A stretch of 64,000 nt of DNA from Streptomyces luteogriseus (GCF_014205055.1 NZ_JACHMS010000001.1:4960001-5024000), one strand, 5' to 3'. Positions 33,316-42,474 are shown, counted from the stretch's first letter. The notes: generated by a model not told the origin, from the letters alone. Numbers and translations are program-made.

Positions 33316-35667
33316 TCAACTCCCGGATCCGGTAAGAGATCGACTTCCCGACACCAGGGGATCGTCTCCGACCCTGGGAGCCGACAGGAACTGCCTGACA
33401 CGAGGTCCTGCACTGCGATCAGGAAGCCAGATCTTGTTCTTTCCCTGGCGAGTTGGAACCGCAAGGCCCTCTTGTTGCAAGAGTTGCATGGCGGGAGTGA
33501 CCAACGCTGCGTCATTTCCGCCCATGCCCCTGGTCAGAGCACTGTCCTTCCTTCCGCGGCCTCGCTGCAGATAGAGCTTACGCAGCAAGGTCATCACCAC
33601 ACGCGTACCGGCGGGAAGAATGGCAGAATCCATGATCGCGGCATTTCGGTCCGCAGCGTCCGGGAAGCTTTCGAACGTGCAGTCAGTGAAGCGACCGAGT
33701 GGCATGTCGGTCTCTCCAAGCCTCCCGATCACGGTAAAGAACGTGCATTGGTTGAAAAGAGGAAGCAGTGAAGGGTCGGGGTCGCCGGACAGGACGAGCT
33801 CCTCGAACATGCAGTCCGTGAATTCGACGCCGCTCAGATTCGGTCCCCCCTCGCCCAGGTCCAGACTCGGTATCACGGCCCCCGAGACGGTGTGCTTACT
33901 CGTCCCCTCGTTCGTGATGTCGAATCCAGAGGCGATTGCCATACCGACGAGATCTGCGGCCAATTCGTGGCAGTCGGTCTTGATGGCCCGACCCAGCGCG
34001 GTCCGCAGTATGCCCGGCTGAACCTGGAAGTTGCTGATCTGTTCTGTGGCCACTTCCACGCCCAGCGGCTCCATGGCAGAATGCCATTGCGTCGGCTGGA
34101 ATCCGGCGTAGTCGCCGTAAGGGTCGATGACGAACCGGCTCACATGTGCGGCTTGGGCGGCACTCGCCAGGTCTTGGTCGACAAAGCGCCGTGTGCCGTT
34201 CTCGGAGTCCTCCTCCTCGCCGCCCAGCCCCGGCAGGCGCTGCAACAGAGTCAGTTCGCGATCGCTGGGCGGCCTCTTTCGAACGATCGTGAAGGCGTCC
34301 ACGATGTCCCGCATGGACACGGGTCCCACTCCCAGGGACGTCTGCCGTGCGAAGCTCGCCAACTGCTCGATCACCTGTCGCACCGCAGGCCCGTCGACGC
34401 CTTGCTTGATGAAGGACTCCCGCTCGCTAATCCGGTCGAGGAGCCACTCCCAACCGGGAGCGGGTGCCAGCCCAGCGCTGTCCTCAAAGCCGCGTAGGAT
34501 TCCTTCGGCTGCTAGGTGCCCAAGAAGCAGGGGTCGCTGAGGAAGCCAATCAGGGACCGCCCCTTTCTCGTTGAATTGAGCCAAGAAAGTTTTGGCCTGG
34601 TCTGCCGAGAAATCACTCAGGGTGGCGATGACATGCGGAGATCCATCAAAGAGGTAATCGCCCAGTTCACCCAGGGTGTCGAAATAGAAACGGCGCCCTG
34701 CCACGATGATTCCAGTGTCCGGCTGTGACTCGCGACTGAACTCCTTGACCAACACGGTGGCAGCGCGCCGGTTCTCCCGGATTGCTTCGGGCGAACCGCT
34801 CCAGCCCGGAGCTGCGAGCTCGTCGAACCCGTCGAGGAGAATATGGGCGTAGCCGTTGCGCCACGCGCTGACGAGTTTTGCCGGGTTCTGGAATCCCAAG
34901 TAGTTCGCGTGGCGCGTGAGAGCTTCCGCCGGGTCGTCCTGCCCGTAGTGGCGACGCAGGCTCAAGGTGATGGGAAAGATGTGCGTGTCGCCCTTTAGGT
35001 AGCGCTTTCTGAGGTAGGTGTGAACTTCACGCAGCGTCATGCTCTTCCCGGCGCCGTAGTCGCCCAGAAGCGCAATCCTTTCGCCCGACTCGACGGACAT
35101 GGAGAGATCGCTGACGGAGACGTTCTTCGGCTCCTCTCGCTGGACCCTCCGACCGGAATCAGCAATCCTTGGGCGCACGACCCCGGAAGAGCTGTAGATG
35201 CCCAAAGGAACGTACTTCACCAACTCGGTGGTGCTGTTGGTTTTAGGGTTCGCCGCACTTCCCCACCCGACGAGATCACGCAACTCCAAGTACTCGCGAG
35301 CGTTGATGATCTTTGACCTGAACTGATCGTAGGAGATGACCTCGATTGATCGGTCATACTGATTGTGCAGGATCTTGCGCTGGTCCGCGGTCGGGGGGTG
35401 GTAGGTGACGAACCAGGACTTGGCGAAATAGCCTTGCTTGCGCGCCGTCTTCAGATGGCCCAACAGTTTCGGCCCGACATTATGGGCTTTGTCGATGCGG
35501 CGATCCATAGTCGCCTCGACCATGTGCGAAACTTCTTCGGTTTTGAAGATCCCGTCGACCTCGCGACCATTCACCATTTCAGGGCCGCCATGCTCTGCTT
35601 CGGGCCATAAAGCTCGCGCTACTCGGCGTACTTCCTCTTCGAATTCATCAGGTGTCATTGTGTTCAC
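33316..35667 (-). CDS. NACHT/STAND ATPase with N-terminal restriction-endonuclease-like domain
   Basis: A 783-residue protein from GTG 35667 (GAGGAAG upstream; an ATG lies three codons in). Residues ~5-130 look like a PD-(D/E)xK nuclease (EVDGIF with D38, then VEATMDR with E51). A NACHT NTPase follows: Walker A LLGDYGAGKS (201-209) and Walker B HILLDGFDE (275-283), whose DGFDE form is the NACHT signature. A helical region and a C-terminal pentapeptide-like stretch (SGVEFTDCMFEELVL, FTDCTFESF) end the protein. Such proteins are known anti-phage sensors in which the nuclease domain is the effector. Codon use is less GC-biased than in its neighbours, pointing to transfer. Confidence 0.85.
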   Translation of the reverse strand: MNTMTPDEFEEEVRRVARALWPEAEHGGPEMVNGREVDGIFKTEEVSHMVEATMDRRIDKAHNVGPKLLGHLKTARKQGYFAKSWFVTYHPPTADQRKILHNQYDRSIEVISYDQFRSKIINAREYLELRDLVGWGSAANPKTNSTTELVKYVPLGIYSSSGVVRPRIADSGRRVQREEPKNVSVSDLSMSVESGERIALLGDYGAGKSMTLREVHTYLRKRYLKGDTHIFPITLSLRRHYGQDDPAEALTRHANYLGFQNPAKLVSAWRNGYAHILLDGFDELAAPGWSGSPEAIRENRRAATVLVKEFSRESQPDTGIIVAGRRFYFDTLGELGDYLFDGSPHVIATLSDFSADQAKTFLAQFNEKGAVPDWLPQRPLLLGHLAAEGILRGFEDSAGLAPAPGWEWLLDRISERESFIKQGVDGPAVRQVIEQLASFARQTSLGVGPVSMRDIVDAFTIVRKRPPSDRELTLLQRLPGLGGEEEDSENGTRRFVDQDLASAAQAAHVSRFVIDPYGDYAGFQPTQWHSAMEPLGVEVATEQISNFQVQPGILRTALGRAIKTDCHELAADLVGMAIASGFDITNEGTSKHTVSGAVIPSLDLGEGGPNLSGVEFTDCMFEELVLSGDPDPSLLPLFNQCTFFTVIGRLGETDMPLGRFTDCTFESFPDAADRNAAIMDSAILPAGTRVVMTLLRKLYLQRGRGRKDSALTRGMGGNDAALVTPAMQLLQQEGLAVPTRQGKNKIWLPDRSAGPRVRQFLSAPRVGDDPLVSGSRSLTGSGS

Positions 35668-36366
35668 TGACCGCTTCCTCTCAAGCCGGCAGACGCCTAT
35701 TTGGGTCTCGGCGTGCGGCTCCCGCCTTGGGTCGCCAGCGCAGCATATGGTGGCAGATGCGGAGATGTCAGTTGTTGGTTACAAAAAGCTGCCTCGGTTT
35801 CAGGCGGTACGGGCGTAGCGACGAGTCTTGTGCTCGACCGCGGAGGCGGTGCGCAGGTGTGGGGCAGGAAGGCTGCTCCTTCTTGCCTGATCATTTCGGG
35901 GATCTTACTGATCGGTCTTCTTGCTGCTCAGGAGTGGTGCTCCGGAGCTCCCAGTGGTGGTCGTCGACCGTCCCCGGCCATTGGCGAGCGGCTTCGGCCA
36001 CCCCCGGAGATACGGCCCAGCGTCGCTGCCTGGAAGGGCGGTCGGCCAGCCTCAGCGTGAGGAGCGCTTCACGCTGGCGTTGGCCTGACGGGGTCCATGG
36101 CGTGGTTCGCCCGGGGCGTCGCACGGACGCTGGTGCTCCTCGGGGCCTGCGGGCGCCCTCCGTTGTCCCGACCATCCGGAGCGATGTCATGCCGTTCCGT
36201 TCGGTCGCTCCTCTGTGAACTGCGGCCCCGACGGCTCCCCATTTGATCGCCATACCCCGCTTCGGGTATGTGTTGCGGGCCGCGATCTGACGGGCGGGGC
36301 GATGGTAGGCATCCGACGATCTCACGTGATGCATCGGTGCGCTGCGAGAGAAATGAGGGCAATACA
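35668..36366. other. Gap of about 700 bp without a supported gene
   Basis: Several short open frames exist on both strands but none has a convincing ribosome binding site, family match or coding-like third-position pattern. A minus-strand frame at 35891-36218 has an Arg-rich look that could be transposase debris, but I cannot support it. The stretch separates the NACHT gene from the metallopeptidase gene, which are divergent, so the promoters of both should lie here. Confidence 0.5.
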
Positions 36367-37515
36367 GTGACGACAGAGACGGATCGGGCCCGAGTCTATC
36401 TTTGGGAGTTACAGGCGCAGGTCGCGGAGGCACTCGGACGACGAGGACGGAACGCGAACGAACGACAGCTAATGCAAGACTTGATCAAAACACGGACCGC
36501 CCAAGAGTCGCTGGACGCACGATACGCTGAGGCCTTGAGACTTCAGCAGTTCTGGCCGCCCTGCGGGCCCGAGGAATCCTACTGTGAATTCTCCATTATC
36601 CATGGTCTCGCCGACCGGCTGGAGAAGTACACCCCAGACCACTTCACTCGTCCTGTGCTTGGCTCGCTGGAGACCGGCGAGATCAACGCTGTCACGCTAT
36701 TAGCACCCGATGCCCGCACCCATCTGGTCGTCTTCGAGAGTGAACTCACCACCTTCGCCAACCTGTTCAGCAAAGCCGTGGCCCTGGCGATGCCATTCAA
36801 TTCCTTCGGAGAAGGGATGAACGCCTTCTTCTTCGCCCCCGACAAGGTGCGCAGGCATCTGCAGGATTTCCCAGAGGCCCTGCAACGCTTTCAGGAAGTC
36901 GTTCTCGCCTACCTCCTCAAGGGCAGACCGCGCCGAGCTCCCCAGTACTTCGCTCCACCCTCCGTCGAGGTGCCTGCCGCCTTCCTGCTCGAAGGGCTGG
37001 AGTTTTTCGTTCTCGGTCACGAATATGGTCACGTCCTGGCCGGCCACCTGGCAGACGGGCACGGCCCACGTCGGTTGCTGGGAGCCGACGATGGGGAGGT
37101 CACCGAGGTCACCTGGAAATGGGAGCAGGAGCATGAGGCCGACCTGCTCGGCTGGCACTTGTGCATGTCGGTGATGACTGAGGAATGCGATCTGGCGGTG
37201 GCGCATGCAGGTGTCGAGCTGTTCTTCTCCGCCTGTGAGACCCTTGAGCGGGCCCTCTCGATGCTGATCACGGGCCGGAGCGATGTGCATCGGTCTTCTG
37301 CGACTCATCCGCCGGTCGCCGAGCGACGCGATGTGCTGCAGATGTCTCTTCGGGAATTGTACGAGGGTGAGGTGGAGCCCGCCATCACCCTCGGAACAGC
37401 GATTCGCCACATAGTCAACATCCTTTGGGAGCACACGGCCCCCGTCGTCCTCGACCGGTACCGGCGTGGTGTTCAGCCCGACCCGCGCTGGACAACCCCG
37501 TCTTCGAAGGCTTAG
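36367..37515 (+). CDS. HExxH zinc metallopeptidase-like protein beside the NACHT gene
   Basis: A 382-residue protein from GTG 36367 (GAGGG upstream), which avoids a non-coding-looking N-terminal extension. FFVLGHEYGHVLAGHL carries HEYGH. WEQEHEADLLGWHL about 45 residues later supplies the third ligand (E-x-x-x-D), a gluzincin arrangement as in M48/U49-type peptidases. The first ~240 residues are helical with no signal peptide or TM segment, so it acts in the cytoplasm. The only similar phage-defence peptidase I can name is Lit, which also has HExxH; no closer link is shown. Its stop overlaps that of the convergent gene (TTAG). Lower GC than the surroundings. Confidence 0.78.
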   Translation: MTTETDRARVYLWELQAQVAEALGRRGRNANERQLMQDLIKTRTAQESLDARYAEALRLQQFWPPCGPEESYCEFSIIHGLADRLEKYTPDHFTRPVLGSLETGEINAVTLLAPDARTHLVVFESELTTFANLFSKAVALAMPFNSFGEGMNAFFFAPDKVRRHLQDFPEALQRFQEVVLAYLLKGRPRRAPQYFAPPSVEVPAAFLLEGLEFFVLGHEYGHVLAGHLADGHGPRRLLGADDGEVTEVTWKWEQEHEADLLGWHLCMSVMTEECDLAVAHAGVELFFSACETLERALSMLITGRSDVHRSSATHPPVAERRDVLQMSLRELYEGEVEPAITLGTAIRHIVNILWEHTAPVVLDRYRRGVQPDPRWTTPSSKA

Positions 37516-38132
37516 GAACAGCCCCCCGATTTCACCGACTCGAGCCGTTGCATCGGCACACGTCGTTCCGCTCCGCCGACCCGCAACCGCACGCCTTGGG
37601 CGTCAACTCCGACCAGCGCCCCACACAACGTGCTCCCGTCCTTCTCCACGATGCGCACCCCCGGCTTCCCGGCTCGCGGTCCGTACCAGGTCAGCCCGAT
37701 CCCGGTGGTGACGAGAGCGAGGGCCAGGAATCCGGCGCCTATGGCCAGCCTGAGATCCCTCACTGCCTCCCGTGTGCTGAGGCGCTGACGGGTGAGTAGT
37801 TCCTCAAGCGAGGCTTCCGCGAAGCGGCGCCGCGGCAGCCCGAACGCTGCCCGCATGGCGAAGAAGGCACCGCCTGCCGCGAGCAGCAAGCCGCCCAGAA
37901 GCAGCAGCCCCACCATGGCGTGTGCCACGCCCGACAGTCCCTGCACAGTGTCGGGTCCCTTGACGACCCCGACCGCCGTCAGCAGACCCAGTAGAGCCGC
38001 CAGACCGTTGCGCCAGTTCTCAGCTTGAGCGCGAACGCGGTCGAGTTCGTCTTCCATCAGGCGGCGAGACTGGTCGGCTCTCAGCCGGCCGGCTTGCGTA
38101 CTGGGAGTGCCGGCTGTAACGCGGACCGCCAT
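37512..38132 (-). CDS. Two-TM membrane protein with C-terminal beta domain
   Basis: A 206-residue protein. The ATG at 38132 sits in a TGATG overlap with the upstream gene. A basic N-terminus and helix (DELDRVRAQAENWRNGLAALLGLLTAVGVV) lead to two hydrophobic segments (MVGLLLLGGLLLAAGGAFFA; LAIGAGFLALALVTTGIGL). A small C-terminal domain (VRIVEKDGSTLCGALVGVDAQGVRLRV) looks like a compact barrel. Family not recognised. It is coupled to the zinc-ribbon gene, so the two probably act together. Confidence 0.72.
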   Translation of the reverse strand: MAVRVTAGTPSTQAGRLRADQSRRLMEDELDRVRAQAENWRNGLAALLGLLTAVGVVKGPDTVQGLSGVAHAMVGLLLLGGLLLAAGGAFFAMRAAFGLPRRRFAEASLEELLTRQRLSTREAVRDLRLAIGAGFLALALVTTGIGLTWYGPRAGKPGVRIVEKDGSTLCGALVGVDAQGVRLRVGGAERRVPMQRLESVKSGGCS

Positions 38133-38488
38133 CACACGCCCCATTCGATGTGCAGCACCCAGGAAGCCCCACATCCTTTGAGCTCACCAGCCTCCGGGTG
38201 AGCAGCGGGACAAGCACAGATGACCTCAACGTCCCGAGAGGCTGGTCCGGTTGCGCGGCGTTGCATCAGGCGAGCCAACAGGCCGGGACGAGGGAGCGCG
38301 CTTGCGTACGCGACAAGCGGCTCGGAGTGAACAGTCTCATGCTGGCAGCGCGGGCACGGTCCGCTGATCACGATGACCTCGGGCACCCTCTCATCCGGAT
38401 GCAGGCTGACTCGTGCAGTGCCGGCGGCGATCGTGTTCCACTGCCGATCCGACTCCGCTCTGTAGGAGAGCTCTTGTTGGCTCGTCAT
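38132..38488 (-). CDS. Small zinc-ribbon-like protein
   Basis: A 118-residue protein from ATG 38488, with AAGGA upstream. GPCPRCQHETVHSE and later CACPAAHPEAGELKGCGASW give two Cys/His clusters able to bind zinc. The central part (LVAYASALPRPGLLARLMQRRA) is basic. No known family is recalled. It is the first gene of a two-gene operon with the membrane protein. The position in a patch of defence-like genes may be meaningful. Confidence 0.7.
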   Translation of the reverse strand: MTSQQELSYRAESDRQWNTIAAGTARVSLHPDERVPEVIVISGPCPRCQHETVHSEPLVAYASALPRPGLLARLMQRRATGPASRDVEVICACPAAHPEAGELKGCGASWVLHIEWGV

Positions 38489-38517
38489 TCCTTGTCCCCG
38501 TACCCCATGCCAATAAC

Positions 38518-38643
38518 CTAACGTTGTCGGGGGCCCGGGCACACGGAAGTCTGGAGCATCGGTTCCGCGACAAAACCCTCGTGGATCAGCTGCTTCATCA
38601 CCTGACGTCCTACGACGCCATTGGCTCCGGTGATCAAGATCAT
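38518..38643 (-). pseudogene. N-terminal fragment of a NAD(P)-binding (NmrA/SDR-like) protein
   Basis: An intact AAGGAG precedes ATG 38643. The first 23 residues (MILITGANGVVGRQVMKQLI and on) are a clean Rossmann start with G-A-N-G-x-V-G. After LIHEGFVAEPM the sequence becomes unrelated and stops at 41 codons. It is the cut-off 5' end of an oxidoreductase gene, lost at a rearrangement junction next to the zinc-ribbon gene. Confidence 0.75.
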
Positions 38644-38715
38644 GATGGTCGCTCCTTCACTCGATGCTCGGGCGGGACCGTGAGGTTCGCTCATCACGCG
38701 ACGGGCCGAGGCGGT

Positions 38716-39207
38716 CTACGAAGACCCCGGTCGGGTGAGTGGCTGCCGACGCGCCTGGGCCACCGGCGCGTGGGACGGCGGGGAGTCCGCGAGCGGAGAC
38801 CGGTCCGTGTACCTGACCTCGTAGACGCGCTCGCTGAACTTCCAGCCGTCAGAGGTGCATTCATAACCGTCGTGGTACAGGCCGTGGTTCAGATGCGAGC
38901 TGCCGTCACGCATCCGCCCGAAGTCCTGGATGTACGCACGGCCGACCGCGGTGTCGCCGTCCAGCCGGGTGAAGCCCGGATGGAGGTTCTGCACGAAGAA
39001 CTCCCAGAGCCCCTGCCCCCATTCGCTCCCCGCGCGGATCTCCTCCCGGCCGACGAATTCCTTGTCGATGTGCGGCCATCGCACGGCGCCACAGGGAGTG
39101 AACAGGGATGCGGTTCGGTCGTAGTCGCGCATCATCACCGCGTCGGTGATCTCGACGCGCAATGCCTCGATCTCGAAGTGGTCGGCGACGGCCTGCATGT
39201 CACTCAT
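38716..39207 (-). CDS. SnoaL/NTF2-like protein
   Basis: A 163-residue protein from ATG 39207, with AGGGGG upstream. Typical of the SnoaL-like cone fold: EALRVEITDAVMMRDYDRTASLFTPCGAVRWP, then VGREEIRAG, TRLDGDTAVGRAYIQDFGRM and YHDGYECTSDGWKFSERVYEVRY. Members are isomerases, cyclases or hydroxylase partners, often of unknown substrate. It probably formed a pair with the broken NAD(P)-binding gene downstream on the same strand, 72 nt away. The LysR remnant divergent to it may once have been its regulator. Confidence 0.82.
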   Translation of the reverse strand: MSDMQAVADHFEIEALRVEITDAVMMRDYDRTASLFTPCGAVRWPHIDKEFVGREEIRAGSEWGQGLWEFFVQNLHPGFTRLDGDTAVGRAYIQDFGRMRDGSSHLNHGLYHDGYECTSDGWKFSERVYEVRYTDRSPLADSPPSHAPVAQARRQPLTRPGSS

Positions 39208-39245
39208 CGACCCCCTGCCTTGTCGACGACGGGTCAGGCGTGTTC

Positions 39246-39757
39246 CACCCTTCCGGTGGGCTGCGCTTCCAGCGCACCGGCGAGCATGACGTGAACGTGC
39301 TGTGGCTGCCCGTCGCCGAGCCGGATCTCACCGTGGGCCCCACCGTACTGACCGGAGGCCGCGGGCTGGCCGTGCCGGCAGGCCATCCACTGGCCGCGCG
39401 CGGCACCGCGTCGCTGGAGGACCTCGGAGACAACCGAGTCGTCGACTTGGGTCCCGACGCCCCCGAGTACTGGGTGGCGTCCATGCTCCCCACGCGTGCG
39501 CCGCTCGGCCGACGTGTCCCGCGCGGACCTGTCGCGCGGACCTTCCATGAGGTCCTCACGCTGGTCGCCTCCGGGGAATGCGTTCAGCCGCTGGGTGAAG
39601 TCGCCGCCTGGTACAACAACTCATTGGCATAGTCTTCCTGCCCGTCCCGGACGCCCCACCCCTTCAATGGGCCCTCACCTGGCGGCCGGCCGACGGCAAC
39701 CCCACCATCCGCGCAATGGCCGAAACGGCCGCGGACCTCGGCCCCATCGCGTCGTGA
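39246..39757 (+). pseudogene. LysR-type regulator remnant (no DNA-binding domain, frameshifted)
   Basis: The frame carries a LysR substrate-binding domain (VLWLPVAEPDLTVGPTVL, GRGLAVPAGHPLAARG, FHEVLTLVASGECVQPLG). It ends at 39630-39632, and the homology resumes in another frame (GIVFLPVPDAPPLQWALTW, AMAETAADLGP) up to the stop at 39755-39757. The helix-turn-helix and the first part of the effector domain are missing. Broken both by 5' loss and by a frameshift near 39610. Confidence 0.82.
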
Positions 39758-40061
39758 CCCCCACACGACCTCCCGGTCCGCTCACGCAGACGGGCCCCGG
39801 ACAAGGAGCCCGAGACCGAACGGAGCGCCTCCCTGGAGAGGGGATACTCCAGGTCGGGCCGGTAACACGCTGGTCGGTGCCGTCGGTTGCTTCCCCAGGA
39901 GGGCACGTCCGTGGCACGACCCTCAGGCACAGGATTTCCCGGATCCCCCCTGTGGCACCAAGGGGCCGTGCGATGATCTTCAGGCGATCGGGGGGCCGTC
40001 AACTCTGCACGAAACGGTCGCTTCGGGCCGCACCATCGCAGCCATCGACGAAAGGCCATCC
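39758..40061. other. Gap of about 300 bp
   Basis: No gene is supported. The end of the gap holds the GAAAGG ribosome binding site of the reductase-like gene at 40062. No hairpin or operator stands out. Confidence 0.5.
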
Positions 40062-40664
40062 GTGCGCAGGCTCGTCTACTACATAGCCACCACGATCGAC
40101 GGTTTCATCGCCGGGCCGGACGGCGCCGATCCCACCGGCCCGAACGGCTTCTGGCCGATCCCCGACGACTACCTCCAGCACATCGTGACCGAGTACCCGG
40201 AGACTCTGCCCGCTCCGGCCCGGGCGGCCCTGTCCGTCACGGACGAAGGAACACGCTTCGACACCGTCCTCGAAGGACGGCGTACCTACGAGATCGGCCT
40301 CGCGGCCGGGATCACCGACGCCTACCCGCACCTGCGGCATCTCGTGTTCTCACGCACCCTGTCCGAGAGCCCGGACCCCGCCGTCGAGCTGGTGGCCGAC
40401 GATCCGGTGGCCACGGTACGAGAGCTGAAGCAAGAGGGCGGTAAGGACATCTGGCTGATCGGTGGCGGGGCGCTGGCCGATGCCCTGTACTCCGAGATCG
40501 ATCAGCTGATCCTCAAGGTGGGAGCCCTGACGATCGGTGCCGGGATACCGCTCTTTTCCCGCAACGCCACCTTCGATCCACGTCGCTGGGAACTCACGGA
40601 CCACACCGTCTTGAAGAGCGGAGCGCTGTTCCTCACCTACACGCGCGTCACCGACCAGGCGTGA
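40062..40664 (+). CDS. Dihydrofolate-reductase-like (RibD C-terminal) family protein
   Basis: A 200-residue protein from GTG 40062, with GAAAGG nine bases upstream. RLVYYIATTIDGFIAGPDG is the classic N-terminus of the stand-alone RibD-C/DHFR-like family. GRRTYEIGL, HLVFSRTL, GKDIWLIGGGALADAL and LTIGAGIPLF follow in order. The family binds NADPH; most free-standing members have no known substrate. Single gene. Confidence 0.9.
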   Translation: MRRLVYYIATTIDGFIAGPDGADPTGPNGFWPIPDDYLQHIVTEYPETLPAPARAALSVTDEGTRFDTVLEGRRTYEIGLAAGITDAYPHLRHLVFSRTLSESPDPAVELVADDPVATVRELKQEGGKDIWLIGGGALADALYSEIDQLILKVGALTIGAGIPLFSRNATFDPRRWELTDHTVLKSGALFLTYTRVTDQA

Positions 40665-40776
40665 TCCAGTCCCCGAGGCCGGTGCAGCGGCTCTGGCCGT
40701 GGACGGCGACCGGGTGCGCGAAGACCGTTCAGGAAGGACGCTGGATCGTTGACGCGCCCCGCCTTACGGTGACGCC

Positions 40777-41130
40777 ATGAGCGATCACTCGGAAGCGCCT
40801 GTCACGCCCGTCGAGGCTTATGAACCCCCCTACTACGTGGCTGTCTTCACGACGGTGCGAACCCAGGACCAGAGCGGCTACAGCGAGACCAACGCACGCA
40901 TGGAAGACCTGGTGAAGGACGTCCCCGGGTTCCTGGGGATGGACCACGCGCAGACTCCTGGCGGCCTGGGCATCACGGTGGGGTACTTCCGCGACGCCGA
41001 CGCCCTCACGGAGTGGCGGAACAACGCCGAGCACCGCGCGGCGCAAAAGCGCGGGCAGGCCGAGTGGTACCAGAGCTACACGCTGCATGTGGCGAAGGTG
41101 GAGCGGAGCCAGGGGTTCACGCGAGGGTAG
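40777..41130 (+). CDS. Antibiotic-biosynthesis-monooxygenase (ABM) fold protein
   Basis: A 117-residue protein. YYVAVFTTVRTQDQSGYSETNARMEDLVKDVPGFLGMD and the later WRNNAEHRAAQKRGQAEWYQSY are typical of the ABM ferredoxin-like barrel that includes heme-degrading and quinone-forming enzymes. The substrate is unknown. A second, distinct ABM-fold protein is encoded at 46802-47101. Confidence 0.85.
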   Translation: MSDHSEAPVTPVEAYEPPYYVAVFTTVRTQDQSGYSETNARMEDLVKDVPGFLGMDHAQTPGGLGITVGYFRDADALTEWRNNAEHRAAQKRGQAEWYQSYTLHVAKVERSQGFTRG

Positions 41131-41374
41131 GCCCCGCGGCTGCCGACTTCCTGGTGGAGCGGGCGTGGGCCGCGACTGCTCGGCTCTGCCTGGTCGCCCG
41201 CTCCTGGGAGTGTTGGTGTCGTGCAGCCGCAGCTCTGGGTGCCGTGCCCCCAGCTCATGACGCAGCCTCTTGGCGAGACCGGAGTGGACTGCCCAGCGCT
41301 CGCCGTACCGGTCCCCGCAGTACGGGGACGCGCCGCACTCCGTTCCGGTGCCGGGGCCAACGGGTCTGCGCAGC

Positions 41375-42397
41375 CTACGGCTTGGGCGCCTGCTGTTCCC
41401 CCGATCCTCGGACGATCAGGCGGGTGGGGACGGTGATGGTGCGCGCGCGGGAGCGGTCGCCGTCGAGTCGGGACAGGGCGGTGGTCGCGGCGCTGCGGCC
41501 GATTTCCTCGGGGTCCTGGGAGACGACCGTCAGGGCCGGTTCCAGTGCTGCGGCGAGGGCCACGTCGTCGAAGGCCACGACGGCCACGTCCTTGCGTTTG
41601 GCGCGGGCGAGTTCGGCGATGATGCCGAGCGCCATGATGTTGTTCCCGGCGAACAGGGCCGTGGGGGGAGCGGCCAGGTCGAGAAGCTGGGATGTCACGG
41701 CTTGCGCGCCCTGCTGATCGTGCGCACTGACGACCAGCGAACGGTCGTAGGGGATGTCGGCTTCCTGCAGGGCCGCGCGGTATCCGGCGAGGCGTTCGCG
41801 GCGGGTGTAGAGCTTGGTGGGCAGGTCGCCGACGAAGCCGATGCGGCGGTGGTCGTGGGCGATCAGGTGGGCGACGCCCTCCTGAGCGCCCGCACGGTTG
41901 GAGCTGACGATGCTGTCCGTGGAGAGGCCGACCCCGGGCCGGTCGAGGAAGACGACGGGCAGCCCGGCCGTACGGTGCGACTTGAGGTCGGAGTGGTCGG
42001 CGCCCACGGCCGGCACGACGATCAGGATGCTGACGCGCCGGGCGAGGAACTGGGCCGTCAGGGCCCGTTCGCGCTCCGGATCGTCCGCGGACGATCCCAT
42101 GAGCAGCGTCAGTCCACGGTCCCGCACGGTCTCCTCGATACCGCGGGCCACGGCTCCGAAGAAGGGGTTGGCCAGGTCGGGGACGACCAGCCCTATCGTC
42201 GTGTCCGGACCGCCGACGCGGATGTTGCGGGCCATGAGGTTCGGCTGGAAGCCCAGTTTGGCCACCGCGGCGCGTACCTGTTCCCGCGTCCGCGTCGAGA
42301 CGGGCCCGTCCTCGTTGAGGACCCGGGAGACCGTCTTGGCGCTGACACCTACTTCTCGTGCGACGTCGGCCAAGGTGGGGCGGCGGCTCGCTGCCAT
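41375..42397 (-). CDS. LacI-family repressor of the fructan regulon
   Basis: A 340-residue protein. The N-terminal helix-turn-helix and hinge read LADVAREVGVSAKTVSRVLNEDGPVSTRTREQVRAAVAKLGFQPN. The periplasmic-binding-like effector domain includes IGLVVPDLANPFFGAVARGIE and VAFDDVALAAALEPALTVV. It is the last gene of the sugar ABC operon (binding protein, permease, ATPase, then this), 77 nt after the ATPase gene. Five copies of a 14-bp palindrome (TGTCATCGWTGACA with the central CG typical of LacI operators) lie upstream of the operon, the kinase and the fructanase. These are its likely binding sites, giving autoregulation. Confidence 0.93.
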   Translation of the reverse strand: MAASRRPTLADVAREVGVSAKTVSRVLNEDGPVSTRTREQVRAAVAKLGFQPNLMARNIRVGGPDTTIGLVVPDLANPFFGAVARGIEETVRDRGLTLLMGSSADDPERERALTAQFLARRVSILIVVPAVGADHSDLKSHRTAGLPVVFLDRPGVGLSTDSIVSSNRAGAQEGVAHLIAHDHRRIGFVGDLPTKLYTRRERLAGYRAALQEADIPYDRSLVVSAHDQQGAQAVTSQLLDLAAPPTALFAGNNIMALGIIAELARAKRKDVAVVAFDDVALAAALEPALTVVSQDPEEIGRSAATTALSRLDGDRSRARTITVPTRLIVRGSGEQQAPKP

Positions 42398-42474
42398 GGA
42401 GGAAACCGTCTCCTGGATGCTCTCGGGCCCCGGGCCGCGGCCTCGGCCGGGACATGCGAGAGCGGGTTGCGCTG

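Noticed and set aside
35891..36218. Arg-rich minus-strand frame that might be transposase debris
   Set aside because: No DDE or other transposase motif, no terminal inverted repeats and no convincing start.
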